A stretch of DNA of 64,000 nt from Bacteroidales bacterium (GTDB lineage Bacteria; Bacteroidota; Bacteroidia; Bacteroidales; P3), in the NCBI GenBank assembly GCA_017449525.1, contig JAFTFL010000018.1:124001-188000 (forward strand). Direction: 5' to 3'. Both the position numbers and the translations under genes were made by a program. Within the stretch, counting starts at the first letter, position 1; every line of letters begins with the position of its first letter. Below, in pieces: positions 9,409-19,511 of this stretch. The notes beneath the pieces were generated by a model. It saw only the letters and a program-made list of their open reading frames with translations, had not been told where the DNA came from and did no database searches.

Positions 9409-11271
9409 TTACATGATTCCCATGAGGTGCTGAAACTCACGGAGACACTCCAAAGTATTCGTCTTGATGTGGATGAACTCATCAACACCCATTTCGCGAT
9501 AGGTCTCCACCTGCTCCTTGGGGTAGCCGGCCAAGACTATCGACTTCACCTTACCCTTCAAACCTTGGCACACCTCTTGGGCAATCTCGGCATACTCGTC
9601 GTCGCTCGAGCACATCACCACGATATCAGCATCCGCAACCAGTGCAGCATGCACGCCCTCAGCCGCCGTAGCGAAACCCGCATTGTCAATAATTTCATAG
9701 CCTGCCACGCCGAAGAAGTTCGTCGCAAAACCACTGCGTGCCTTGCGCATAGCCAGGTTGCCATAGGTCAATAAGAACACCTTTGGACGCATGCCACTAC
9801 CCTCGGTGGCTAACCGCAGTTCTTCGAAAGCCTCTGATCCCCTGTACTGGCGTAACACTGCAAACTGAGCCTCGCTCATTGGAACGTACTTCTCCAGCAC
9901 ATTAGACTGTAGCTTCTCTCGCACCCGTTCGTTCAGATTAGGATATTGATTGGTACCCAAAATGGTGGTACGTCGCGTAGCAATGTCCATATCGCGCTTG
10001 CGAGCCGTAGCACCAACCCTTTCCTGGACAAAACCTTGCTCCACCGCTTTGCGGAATCCAGCCTTCTCCTCCACCTCCAAAAAGAGTTGCCAAGCCTGTC
10101 CAGCCAACTTATCTGTGAGGTTCTCTATATAATAACTGCCAGCTGCAGGGTCTACAATCTTGTCCAAATAGGACTCCTCCTTCAGCAGTATCTGCTGATT
10201 GCGAGCAATACGACTACCGAACTCGTCGTTCTCCTTATACGGTCGGTCAAAAGCCACCACCGTTATTGAATCAGCGCCTGCAATGGCCGCTGACATGGTC
10301 TCCGTCGTGGTGCGAAGCATGTTTACATATGCATCGTACACCGAGAGATTCCAACGACACGTAGTCGCTTGGATAAACACACGACACTCGGCAACCGAGT
10401 CTGGATGATACTGTTCTACGATGCGTGCCCACAGCAAGCGTGCAGCCCTTATCTTGGCTATCTCCATGAAGTAATTGCTGCCCGTAGCAAACGAAAACAC
10501 TACCCGGCGTGCCACTTGGTCCACCGACAAGCCCGCATCGGTTAGGCGTGCCAGTACATCATTAGCAGCCGCGAGGGTGAATCCAAGTTCTTCCGTCAAA
10601 TTGCTTCCTGCGTTGTGCAGCAGCTCGCCACCAATGGTCAGCACCCTAAACAAGGGCAACTCACGCTCTGCGTAGCGAACCAACCCCACCTCATACCGAA
10701 CCTCATCGTCCACACTGCGAGAATACCGTCCCATCAACAAAGCAGTCCTGTTCGGGTCGAAACACACGCTGCCAGCGCACCTCTTCGTGTCATATCCAGC
10801 CTGCTTCACAGCCTCTACAAAGAGCTCAAGCACCCTTCTGTAGTCTTGGGTCGAAAACAGATGTATCTTGATGCACTCCGGATTCACATCACGCAACAAC
10901 AACTTCATGTCATCTACAGTCTGCACCTCGCTCACATTCAGTCCCAGTGCGTTCGCACCGCATTGTAAGGCGTTCAGGGCAACCGCGTTTGCTTTTTCTA
11001 AGTCTTTCTCCTCTATATCCTGTCGAATATCCCACACATTGCCGTCCGCCTGCATGCCACGCACGAAGGGGAATTGAGCCGGATTCGTGTTGAGATACTC
11101 CAACTCGTTCAGGTCTTCGGCTCTATAGTAGGGCTTCACATTGAATCCTTCCAGCGTCTTCCATACTAACTTCTTCTCATAGTCAGCCCCCTTAAGGTCT
11201 TTCACGATAACTTCCTCCCATTTCTCAGTACTTACTGGGGGAAACTCTTCAAACAATCTATTGTCTTCCAT
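9409..11271 (-). CDS. mutA: Methylmalonyl-CoA mutase small (beta) subunit
   Basis: This is the non-catalytic partner of MutB in the B12-dependent conversion between succinyl-CoA and methylmalonyl-CoA, used for propionate formation. The roughly 620 residues include the N-terminal FPPVSTEKWEEVIVKDLKG, a TIM barrel, and a C-terminal Rossmann domain (about 480-620) lacking the DxHxxG cobalamin motif, as expected for the beta subunit. The start MEDNRLFEEFPP was chosen because it lies about 38 bp after a promoter box and begins the conserved region. mutB normally follows mutA, but here lspA follows, so mutB must be elsewhere or absent. Confidence 0.93.
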   Translation of the reverse strand: MEDNRLFEEFPPVSTEKWEEVIVKDLKGADYEKKLVWKTLEGFNVKPYYRAEDLNELEYLNTNPAQFPFVRGMQADGNVWDIRQDIEEKDLEKANAVALNALQCGANALGLNVSEVQTVDDMKLLLRDVNPECIKIHLFSTQDYRRVLELFVEAVKQAGYDTKRCAGSVCFDPNRTALLMGRYSRSVDDEVRYEVGLVRYAERELPLFRVLTIGGELLHNAGSNLTEELGFTLAAANDVLARLTDAGLSVDQVARRVVFSFATGSNYFMEIAKIRAARLLWARIVEQYHPDSVAECRVFIQATTCRWNLSVYDAYVNMLRTTTETMSAAIAGADSITVVAFDRPYKENDEFGSRIARNQQILLKEESYLDKIVDPAAGSYYIENLTDKLAGQAWQLFLEVEEKAGFRKAVEQGFVQERVGATARKRDMDIATRRTTILGTNQYPNLNERVREKLQSNVLEKYVPMSEAQFAVLRQYRGSEAFEELRLATEGSGMRPKVFLLTYGNLAMRKARSGFATNFFGVAGYEIIDNAGFATAAEGVHAALVADADIVVMCSSDDEYAEIAQEVCQGLKGKVKSIVLAGYPKEQVETYREMGVDEFIHIKTNTLECLREFQHLMGIM

Positions 11272-11308
11272 GATTATGTGCCGTAGTTGTCTGCTCGTAA
11301 TAAGCGAG

Positions 11309-11316
11309 CAAAGATA
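11309..11316 (-). promoter_or_regulatory. -7 promoter box for mutA
   Basis: TATCTTTG on the minus strand matches TANNTTTG and lies about 38 bp before the mutA start. No clear -33 TTTG is visible. Confidence 0.65.
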
Positions 11317-11480
11317 CATAAAATTATCGTAATCACAGCGTCAGCACCCCATACAGCCTTACGATGCTGTACTCACCCCGTACCATATCCAAAGCCACAA
11401 CCCTCATGCTCTCCAATTACCGTCGGAAGCATGAGGGCTGCAACTGTAGAAATGACGAGTTGTCCGTGTGGTGCGACGGC

Positions 11481-14400
11481 CTATCTCACGATGAGCTTGC
11501 GTGTAGCCACCACACCGTCCTGCTGCATCCTAACGAAGTACACACCCTGTGCCAACACATCTGTATTAATTGTAAGGGTGGTGCTACTCATGGCATGACG
11601 CTGAAGGGTGCGTCCCCAACTGTCAATAATCTCAATCGTGCCATTGTGTGCAGCCTCACATGTAATAGTGGTCAAGCCACGTGCTGGATTCGGTGATATG
11701 GTAAACGGGAGCAGTTCTTCTGTTTCCTCCACACCCATCGGATCTGGGTCTGCACTGCCTGTCGAAGTAGACAACGTGAGGTCGTCCACCACCATAACGC
11801 TACCACCAGCAGCCGTCAGGTTACGGAAGGCCAACTTTACGGTTTGTCCAGCATAATCTACCAAACTAACACTACGATGGTTGTATATACTGTCGTGAAA
11901 TGTCTCATCATGCAGCACTACGAAGTCAGGTGTATCTGCATCGGCTGAGGCAGCAATGAGCACCTGATAGTGTGTCTCTATGCTGTCATACATGGTACCC
12001 CGTACGTACCAAGAGAAGTTGATATTCGTATCGCCCTCGGGTAACGCAAGTGCAGGCGTGATAGCCCAAGCATCTACATCCGCCGAGTCGTTGTAGCGGC
12101 CCAGCAGGCAGCGGTTGCCACTGCGGGCATACCGTTGATATACGGATCAGCCATCCACATTCCATTCATTTGCGTTCACGAATGTCCAGCAATCCAACTG
12201 GCTCTCAAATCCCTCAACGTATGGATATACCGCACGAGGCTGACAGCTGTACACGCGGACACTGTGAGTCAACGTATCAGAACCATAGCCGTTGCTCACA
12301 ATGAGTGTAATGGTGTCGTTGCCCGCTGCACTATATATGATAGAAGAGGAACTGTCGGCAGTCTCTACCCATTGGGCATTACCAGCTGCTGCCATAGTCG
12401 AACTCCACGCAAATTGCAGTCCAACGGTATTTCCCTCCACTCGCGTTGCAGCAAAAGAGGCCGTATCACCCTCGCGTATATTGGTCGTACCAGCAAGGGT
12501 GTAGACTGGCTCATTGGCATAACGGATAGCTACATCGTCAATCAGCAAATAGGCACCCGTCGAAGCAGGCGTTACGTTGCGAAAAGCAAAGCGCACCGTA
12601 CGTCCAGCGTAGGGCTCCAAGTTGATACGATGCTGCACATAGGTATTACTTGGTTCGTCAGCCAGCAGGAGCGTGTCGAAATCGGATGGTTGCAATCCTG
12701 TACTTTCACTCATGCGCACTTCGTACGCCGTGTTCACACCGTTCGCATTGCGACCCCTTGCATAGAACGAGAGCACCAACCCATAGGCCGAATCGGGCAA
12801 CGTGAACGTGGGGCTAACTATCCACTCGTCTGCAGCCACCGAATCACTACTGAAGTAGCTCAGCAACATCTTGCGACCACTGTGGGCAAACTGGCGGTCT
12901 GTGTAGACCTCCCAATCGTCGTCCGAGGCTGTATTGGCACTAAATATCTTCCAGCAGTCCAAATCGCCTTCAAAACTCTCAGTGTAGGGAATGCTGGTGC
13001 GGGCCTCGCAAGAGAAGGCACGCAACGTATGGGTCAGTGTAGTCGTGCCGTGGCCATTCCGAATCACACACGTAATGGTATCAAGACCTGCCTGCGAGTA
13101 CACAACACGCAGAGTGTCGCGCTGTGGGGTGAGCGTAGCCATGCCTGCAGCAGCCATGGTCGAACTCCAAGTAAAACTCAGATTAGCCGTATCTCCCTCA
13201 ATGCGGTTGGCTGTAATCCCGGCATCCGCACCCACCTCTATAGTACTCACGCCCGACAAACTGTAGATAGGTTCCAGTGCATAGCGCAATTCAAAGTTGT
13301 CTATGGCCAACAGGTATCCATCAAGAGGTGTCATGTTGCGGAAAGCGAAACGCACTGTGCGTCCCGCATATTCGCTGAGCGATATATTGCGTTGCACATA
13401 GCCAGTTGCCAGGCTATCGGTAAGCAACACCGTCGTGAAGTCCTCTGGTCGTGCTGAACCATTCGACAGGCGCACCTCATATTGTGATGCCGACCCCATG
13501 AACGAAGCCCCCAACACATAGTAGGAACACACCAATCCGTTCACCTCCTGTGGTATGGCAAATGCAGGTGAGATGAGCCACTCATCCATGTCTTCGGTGG
13601 GCATTTGAGTACCCATATACACCGACAGCATAGCGCCCGAACCTTCGTGGGCCATCGTCGTATCGAAATATTGTCGCCAATTATCTGCATCCGTCCCATT
13701 GCCACTAACTACGCGCCAGCACTCCACTGACTCCTCAAACCCCTCAAAATGGGGCACAGTGGCAATAGTGGGGCATTCTATTACGCGTACATAGTGTTGC
13801 ACGGAAGAGCGGCCATACTGATTCTGAACCGTCAGTGTAATGGTATCCGTACCCACCTGCAAATACTGCATCTCCAGTAGGCTGCCACGTGTATTCATGT
13901 TAGCACGTCGAGCTGATGCCATGCGCGACGACCACACATAGCTGATGCCAACCGTGTCGCCTTCCACACGACGTGCCGTAAAGAAGGCCGAGTCCGGCAG
14001 GATAGTCAATGTGGGGCCATCAATCTCAAATACTGGATCATTGGCAATAGACAGGTTCACATCGTCAATACTCAAACTGGTGGCCAAGAACGAAACATTG
14101 CGGAAAGCCACATAGATGGTCTGCCCTGCATAGCCGCCCAGTGAAAGGCTACGCTGTACCCACTCACCAGCGTAGGTCTCGCTAAACAAACTGTCGGAGA
14201 ACATAGCCGTTGAGGTATCGTCCGTCGTCGATACACGCACTTCATAGGTAGCCGGCATTATGTCATAAAAAGCCTCAGCCGACACCCACCATTGTAGACG
14301 AAGGTTGTTGCCACCTTCCAACGGCACCACAATAGCTGGCGACACAAGCCAATCGTCGCTGGGCATGCCTTGAAGCGACTTCATCGAGAAATTGTCGCCG

Positions 14401-14606
14401 TGACCTCCATCGGTAACCCGAGCCCAATTGTTCTCTGCCACACCATCTGCATCAAGCACATGCCAACAGGTTGCCCTTGTTGTGTCGGCGAAGCTCTCGG
14501 CATGTGGTAGCTGACGAATTGTACATTGCTGTGCTTGGACATGCAGGCCAGCAAGTGCCATACCCGTCATCATCCATAGCGAAAACGCTCTCATAATTCT
14601 TCTCAT
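11481..14606 (-). pseudogene. T9SS-secreted multidomain adhesin interrupted by an in-frame TGA
   Basis: A signal peptide (LALAGLHVQA-like, cleaved before QQ) is followed by four jelly-roll (choice-of-anchor J) modules of about 170 residues, separated by three PKD/Ig-like domains of about 80 residues (IEGDTANLSFTWSS, IRNGHGTTTLTHTLRAFSC). A type A T9SS sorting domain closes it (FTISPNPARG, GVYFVRMQQDG, ending KLIVR). Codon 820 (12147-12149) is TGA with no frame change: the fourth module reads NEWNVDG-stop-SVYQRYARSG and continues to the end at 11481. The matching position in the other modules is Trp (DDWEVY, DNWRQY, NNWARV), so TGG-to-TGA is likely. The truncated product would lose the sorting domain. 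Confidence 0.87.
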
Positions 14607-14907
14607 GCTGTTATTTTATTAAGTGATTTGTCCGTCTTTTGTATTAATTATTCTCGTTCAGAATCCACCCGTAAGCTGCTGTGCCACCGGCGCTTACCCC
14701 CCCCCTAATTAACTCACACACAGAACAAAGATACTACATTTTTTCTTCACCCATACATCTTTCTATCCAAACAACGAAAATTTAACACCATAAGCACCTA
14801 AACAAACCTACTGCAGAAGGGCATTCCTACTTGACTTCGCTCTTGATTCCACCCTAAAACGAAATAATGGAATCCACCCTTGCCAACAGCAGTTTTGGCT
14901 ACGGCAA
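14607..14907. other. Leader and promoter region of the broken T9SS gene, with a C/G tract
   Basis: A minus-strand -7 box TATCTTTG lies at 14726-14733. Between it and the start at 14606 lies a run of nine C (nine G on the transcribed-sense strand) at 14697-14705. The rest, up to the yraN stop, is AT-rich and I see nothing else in it. Confidence 0.6.
14697..14705 (-). repeat. Homopolymeric G tract in the 5' leader
   Basis: Nine consecutive G residues on the minus strand lie about 20 bp after the promoter box and about 90 bp before the start codon of the T9SS adhesin gene. Tracts of this length can vary by slipped-strand mispairing. Whether this one varies is unknown. Confidence 0.7.
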
Positions 14908-15270
14908 TCACCCCACGGTTGTGTAAGCTCGTGGGAAGTGGTCCACCCGAGGACCTGTTGGTGTTGTTGTAACAGTAATGATATCGAACCGTACCTCACA
15001 ATTCAAATCGTTCGCCAGCACATAGTGATTTGCCAGCGCGATATAGATACGTTGCTTCTTACGGTCTACAAACAGTTCTGGCTCGCCATATTCCGTACTC
15101 GCTCTTGTCTTCACCTCCACAAAAACCACGGTACCTGCCTTCTCTGCTATGATGTCAGCCTCATTGCGACCATACTTCCAGTTCGTTTCCAGAACACGAT
15201 AGCCCTGCTCCAAGAGGTACTGTCGTGCCAATTCCTCACCGAACTTGCCGCTTTCGTTGTGCGCCGCCAT
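14908..15270 (-). CDS. YraN/UPF0102 family endonuclease-like protein
   Basis: The 120-residue protein fits the UPF0102 (YraN) family: GKFGEELARQYLLEQGYRVLETNWKYGRNEADIIAE, then VVFVEVKTR, the E-D-EVK pattern of the restriction-endonuclease fold. The biochemical role is not firmly established; nuclease activity on branched DNA or a link to DNA uptake has been proposed for relatives. It lies about 100 bp after the ABC-F gene on the same strand. Confidence 0.92.
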   Translation of the reverse strand: MAAHNESGKFGEELARQYLLEQGYRVLETNWKYGRNEADIIAEKAGTVVFVEVKTRASTEYGEPELFVDRKKQRIYIALANHYVLANDLNCEVRFDIITVTTTPTGPRVDHFPRAYTTVG

Positions 15271-15372
15271 GTTGCTACACCTATTACTATATATACGCGT
15301 GCCAAACTGCTACTTCCCACCTTCTCCTTCCCCACTCAACGGGGCACCCCAGCTCCACATAGATTCTTGCTC

Positions 15373-17322
15373 CTATCCGTTTGCGAACGAGTCCAACGCT
15401 ATTGTGGCCTCTTCCCACTCTCCAACCAAGCGTTCCACATCGGTCTTCAACTGCTGATACTCGGCATAAAATGCCGCTTCAGCCGTCTGTGCATCGCCAC
15501 GTGCTATCATCGCCTCTCGTTCCGCTATCAGTTGTTCCTTCGCTTCGATTTCCTGTTCCACCCTTTGTACCGCACTGCGCAGTTTGCGCAGTTCCTTTTC
15601 CCGTTCCTTACTCTGGAGGTAGTTCTCCTTTCCGACGCTGCTCCGTCCACTTTCTATCGATTGCGTAGCCGATGGTTTCTCGTGGCGCGTACCATCCAAC
15701 TCCTTCAGATCTGCCAGTCGTCGACACTCAAGGAAGTCAAAGATGTCTCCCCTGAACTCGCGCACACTGCCATCGCGAAACTCATAAAGCGTGTCGGTCA
15801 ATCCCTGCAAAAAGTCGCGGTCGTGGCTTACTACAATGAGGGTGCCCGTGTATTGCAGCAGCGCATTCTTCAACACATCCTTCGAGTCCATGTCGAGGTG
15901 ATTCGTAGGCTCATCGAGCACCAGCAGATTGGAAGGCGATAGCAACAACTTGGCCAGAGCCAGTCTGGCCTTTTCGCCACCAGATAGCACCGCAACACGT
16001 TTATCTAAATCATCCTCGTCAAACAGGAAACCACCTAAAATACTTCGAACCTTCGGGCGTGCATCACCCGTGGCAATGTCGTCAATCGTTTGGAAAACTG
16101 TCTTAGAACCATCCAGCATGGCCGCTTGGTTCTGCGCATAGTAGCCAATCTGCACCTGATGTCCCAGCCTAAACTCGCCTGTATAATCCACTATATCACC
16201 CACCAGTATCTTGGCCATCGTCGACTTACCTTCACCGTTCTTTCCGACAAAGGCCAGCCGTGCACCACGCGAGATAATAAAGTCAATGTGGTCAAATACC
16301 GTGTGACCGTCATATGCCTTACCCAGATTTTTAGCCTCTGCCACCACCTTTCCACTGTGCGGTGCAGGCAAGAAATTAAACCGGATGCTTTCGGCCGACA
16401 CCTCATCCACGTTGACCATTTCCATCTTTTCAAGCATCTTGATGCGCGACTGCACCTGCTTTGCCTTAGTAGCCTTGTAGCGAAACCGCTCTATGAAAGC
16501 TTCTATCTGAGCTACCTCACGCTGCTGATGGGTAAGCTGTGCCATTTGGCTGGCGCGCCGTTCCTGCATGAGTTGCACATAGCCGCTGTAGTTCGTCTTA
16601 TAGTCGTAGATACGGCCTGCCGTTATCTCAATGGTGCGCGTCGTAACGTTATCCAAAAAGGTACGGTCATGACTCACCAGTACCACCGTGCCGGCGTAGC
16701 TATCCAAAAAATGTTCAAGCCACTGTATGGAGACTATATCTAAGTGGTTCGTTGGCTCATCCAGCAGCAGAAAATCAGGGCGACGAAGTAACAGCTTGGC
16801 CAACTCAACCCGCATCTGCCAGCCCCCGCTGAACTCAGCTACAGGCCTGTCAAAGTCCTCTTGGCGAAAACCCAGCCCTTGCAGGATGCGTTCCACCTGT
16901 TCCTCACGTCCCGTTGCCCCCATCATCAGCACCTGCTCATTCAGTTCGGTGTGGCGCTCAATCAAGTGGGTGTAGCTCGCACTCTCATAGTCGGTACGTT
17001 GTGTCATCTCCTGCTCCAATGCCTTCACTTCCTGTTCAAGAGCCATGATGTGGTCAAATGCCGTCAGGGCCTCTTCCCTAACGGACTTGTAGCCTTGAGG
17101 AACCATTTCCTGGGGCAAATAGCCCACCGTCTGGCCTGCAGCCCTAATAATGGTACCTGATTCTTGTTGCTGCCGTCCGCACAGGATTTTGAGAAGTGTA
17201 CTCTTCCCTGCACCATTCTTCCCCACGAGGCCTATGCGGTCCTTGTCGTTGATGTTGAACGTTACGTTCTCAAAGAGACTTTGTCCCGTGAACTGAACCG
17301 ACAGATTGTTGATTGAAATCAT
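15373..17322 (-). CDS. ABC-F family ATPase (Uup/EttA-like ribosome-associated factor)
   Basis: Two ABC domains without membrane segments lie in one 649-residue chain. Each has a Walker A (GKNGAGKST, GKNGEGKST), a signature (FSGGWQMR, LSGGEKAR) and LLLDEPTNHLD or LVLDEPTNHLD. The P-site linker (about 240-310) and a C-terminal coiled-coil tail (about 555-640, rich in E, Q and R) are typical of Uup/YheS-type ABC-F proteins. These act on the ribosome rather than in transport. An antibiotic-resistance role cannot be judged from sequence. It lies between the TonB gene and yraN, all on the minus strand. Confidence 0.93.
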   Translation of the reverse strand: MISINNLSVQFTGQSLFENVTFNINDKDRIGLVGKNGAGKSTLLKILCGRQQQESGTIIRAAGQTVGYLPQEMVPQGYKSVREEALTAFDHIMALEQEVKALEQEMTQRTDYESASYTHLIERHTELNEQVLMMGATGREEQVERILQGLGFRQEDFDRPVAEFSGGWQMRVELAKLLLRRPDFLLLDEPTNHLDIVSIQWLEHFLDSYAGTVVLVSHDRTFLDNVTTRTIEITAGRIYDYKTNYSGYVQLMQERRASQMAQLTHQQREVAQIEAFIERFRYKATKAKQVQSRIKMLEKMEMVNVDEVSAESIRFNFLPAPHSGKVVAEAKNLGKAYDGHTVFDHIDFIISRGARLAFVGKNGEGKSTMAKILVGDIVDYTGEFRLGHQVQIGYYAQNQAAMLDGSKTVFQTIDDIATGDARPKVRSILGGFLFDEDDLDKRVAVLSGGEKARLALAKLLLSPSNLLVLDEPTNHLDMDSKDVLKNALLQYTGTLIVVSHDRDFLQGLTDTLYEFRDGSVREFRGDIFDFLECRRLADLKELDGTRHEKPSATQSIESGRSSVGKENYLQSKEREKELRKLRSAVQRVEQEIEAKEQLIAEREAMIARGDAQTAEAAFYAEYQQLKTDVERLVGEWEEATIALDSFANG

Positions 17323-17364
17323 ACGCTTTTGAATGGATTACCGAACTGCTGCATGCCTTTTACC

Positions 17365-17398
17365 ACACAAAAAGCCATTCCCCTTTCGAGGAATGGCC
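17365..17398 (-). terminator. Terminator of the TonB gene
   Basis: On the minus strand GCCATTCC pairs with GGAATGGC around an 8-nt loop and is followed by TTTTTG, about 60 bp after the TonB stop and before the ABC-F start. Confidence 0.8.
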
Positions 17399-17455
17399 AT
17401 ATCCGGTATTTTTGAGTACTGAAATCGGATTTGATGTGTCCAATGGCGAACGTCC

Positions 17456-18145
17456 TTACTGCAACGTGAAGTTTACGGGCAAATTAAACTCAGCACGCAC
17501 TGCGCGACCTTGCTGCTTGCCAGGTTTCCACTTCGGCATGGACTTCACCACGCGCATAGCTTCTGCGCCACATCCGCCTCCAATGTCGCGGAGCACGCGC
17601 ACATTGCTCACCGAGCCATCTTTCTCCACCACGAAGCGCACATACACGCGACCCTCTATGCCGTTGTCGCGAGCAGCTGCAGGATACTTGATACTTTCTC
17701 CCAAGAACTTGTACAAAGCATCCTCACCACCGACAAACGTAGGTACCTCTTCCACCACGGCGAATATCTCCTCTTCCTCCACTTCCTGTTCTTCCTCTAT
17801 CTGCACGGGAACGAACGTCTCTTGCTCTTTGTTTGCATCGTCGCCAACATCAAGCACCCCAAGTTCGTTCTCTATCTCGGCGTCATTCTCCACAATCACC
17901 AATTCGGTCGTAACCTCTGGAACCTCGGGTTCAGGGGGAGGTGGCGGGGTTTCTTCCTGTGTCTGGATAATAATATCCTCCAATTCATCCACGGCCACAC
18001 GCTGCTGTATGTCCAGTTCCGACATGTCATACGACTTCATATTGAAAGCCACCAGCGACGCAGCGAGAATAACAACCAGCCCTATCTCGATAAACAAGCC
18101 CTTCTTATTTTCGAGGTCGGCCTTAGCGGATTTCTTTGCTTCCAT
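17456..18145 (-). CDS. TonB family energy transducer
   Basis: TonB couples the proton-motive force of ExbB/ExbD to outer-membrane receptors. The 229-residue protein has one N-terminal membrane segment (about 17-34, LFIEIGLVVILAASLVAF), a short proline stretch (TPPPPPEPEVPEV, about 86-98), a highly acidic linker (EEEQEVEEEEIF), and a C-terminal TonB domain (about 150-229, ESIKYPAAARDNGIEGRVYV and SMPKWKPGKQQGR). A TACTTTAG box on the minus strand at 18209-18216 is a possible promoter, and a terminator follows. exbB and exbD are not adjacent. It could serve the receptor at 39.4 kb. Confidence 0.93.
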   Translation of the reverse strand: MEAKKSAKADLENKKGLFIEIGLVVILAASLVAFNMKSYDMSELDIQQRVAVDELEDIIIQTQEETPPPPPEPEVPEVTTELVIVENDAEIENELGVLDVGDDANKEQETFVPVQIEEEQEVEEEEIFAVVEEVPTFVGGEDALYKFLGESIKYPAAARDNGIEGRVYVRFVVEKDGSVSNVRVLRDIGGGCGAEAMRVVKSMPKWKPGKQQGRAVRAEFNLPVNFTLQ

Positions 18146-18208
18146 AACTATTGTCTATTAATATTCTATCTAAGTTTTCGGTTCGAAACAACGGCTCGAA
18201 ACACAATG

Positions 18209-18216
18209 CTAAAGTA
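18209..18216 (-). promoter_or_regulatory. Possible -7 box for the TonB gene
   Basis: TACTTTAG on the minus strand differs from TANNTTTG at one position and lies about 64 bp before the TonB start. Confidence 0.4.
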
Positions 18217-18266
18217 CAACTTTTTCGCGAAACAACAGCACCTTGTTCAAAAAAAGTTCCGCACAC

Positions 18267-19511
18267 TTAGCAATTCTGACCAGCCGCAACCCCCGTGGAG
18301 AAGGCTATCTGTAGGTTGTATCCTCCCGTGTCGGCATCCAAGTCAAGCAACTCACCTATTATATATAGACTACTCAACTTGCGCGACCGCATGCTCTTTG
18401 GTTCCACCTCGCTCAGTGCCACCCCACCCTGCGTTACGATGGCCTCCTCGTATCCTCGCGTAGCTGTTACAGTAAAGGTACTACCCTTCAGTGTCTGCAG
18501 CAGTCTACGCCGCTCCACGCCGCTCACTTGGTGCAGTTTCTTCGTATAATCCAACTTGAGTTGCTGTTTGAACAGGGGAACCATTTCGGCTGGCATCCAC
18601 AGGCGCAACGCATCATCCAACAGACGATTGCCGTTGGCATTAAGGTCGTTGATAAGACGCTTATCGAGCGTCTTATCCTCTATGGCAGGCTTCATGTCGA
18701 TGTGCGCGGTCAACGTTTGCCCTGCGTGCAACAACCTTGAAACCACGCGACTGGCCGATAGCACCAACGGCCCACAGAGAGCATCCTCTTCAAAAGATAG
18801 TTCTCCAAAGCCCTCATACAGCTTACGTCCCGAGGCATCGCAAACCCTCAGCGTCGCATTTTTCAGGGTGAAGCCCACCGTCTCCGAGGGCAAGTTCTCA
18901 TCAATTATCAGTGGTACCAGCGATGGCACAGTGGGTACGATGGTGTGCCCTACCTCGCGCAACATCGCGTAGCCATCGCCCGTCGAGCCCGTGAGCGGAT
19001 AGGATCGCCCACCTGTAGCCATCACTACCGAATGCGCCGCAATCTGCTCGCCATTCTCCAGTTCCACGCCGCACGCGCTTGACTCGGCCGTCAGGATGCG
19101 TTTGACGCGACAGCCTTTCCTGATGGTTACATTGGAATGCGCCTCCAGGTCGAGGATGAGCGCCATGAAGATGTCCTGAGCTTTACCCGAGGAGGGAAAG
19201 ACGCGCAAACCGCGCTCCACCGTCAATGGGACACCACGCTGCTCGAAGAACTGCATCAGTTCCTCATTGAAGAAACGCCCGAAAGCATTGCGCAAGAACC
19301 TACTGTCGCTCCCCACATGCATCAAGAAGTCGCGCAGAGGAGCCGTATTGGTCAGATTGCAACGTCCCTTGCCTGTAATGCGCAACTTGCGTCCAGGCTG
19401 GTCCATTCGCTCCAGTAGCAACACCGAGCGGCCGCGCTCTGCAGCCGTAAGTGCCGCCATCATACCGGAGGCACCGCCCCCTACTACTACTACATCAGCG
19501 TGCGACACCAT
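18267..19511 (-). CDS. FAD-dependent oxidoreductase, HI0933/YhiN family
   Basis: The 414-residue flavoprotein starts with the dinucleotide-binding motif DVVVVGGGASGMMAALTAA and continues with the family's KLRITGKGRCNLTN, VMATGGRSYPLTGSTGDGY and, near the C-terminus, the FAD-contacting ELLDLDADTGGYNLQIAFSTG. The reaction of this family (annotated as HI0933-like or aminoacetone oxidase) is not well established. The start MVSHADVV was chosen because the Rossmann motif begins there. It overlaps the uspA end by 17 bp, so the two are probably co-transcribed. Confidence 0.92.
   Translation of the reverse strand: MVSHADVVVVGGGASGMMAALTAAERGRSVLLLERMDQPGRKLRITGKGRCNLTNTAPLRDFLMHVGSDSRFLRNAFGRFFNEELMQFFEQRGVPLTVERGLRVFPSSGKAQDIFMALILDLEAHSNVTIRKGCRVKRILTAESSACGVELENGEQIAAHSVVMATGGRSYPLTGSTGDGYAMLREVGHTIVPTVPSLVPLIIDENLPSETVGFTLKNATLRVCDASGRKLYEGFGELSFEEDALCGPLVLSASRVVSRLLHAGQTLTAHIDMKPAIEDKTLDKRLINDLNANGNRLLDDALRLWMPAEMVPLFKQQLKLDYTKKLHQVSGVERRRLLQTLKGSTFTVTATRGYEEAIVTQGGVALSEVEPKSMRSRKLSSLYIIGELLDLDADTGGYNLQIAFSTGVAAGQNC

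Noticed and set aside
12147..12149. Selenocysteine codon or genetic-code change at the TGA
   Set aside because: The aligned residue is Trp, not Cys, and TGA is used as an ordinary stop by several genes here (for example uspA and ftsY). A point nonsense mutation is simpler.
12135..13457. 440-residue plus-strand frame opposite the T9SS adhesin gene
   Set aside because: It is the complement of a clearly coding, repetitive gene and shows no domain. Long open antisense frames follow from the codon use.
17313..18161. 282-residue plus-strand frame opposite the TonB gene
   Set aside because: It is a Ser/Thr-rich shadow of the acidic, proline-rich TonB linker, and the minus-strand TonB domain is unambiguous.
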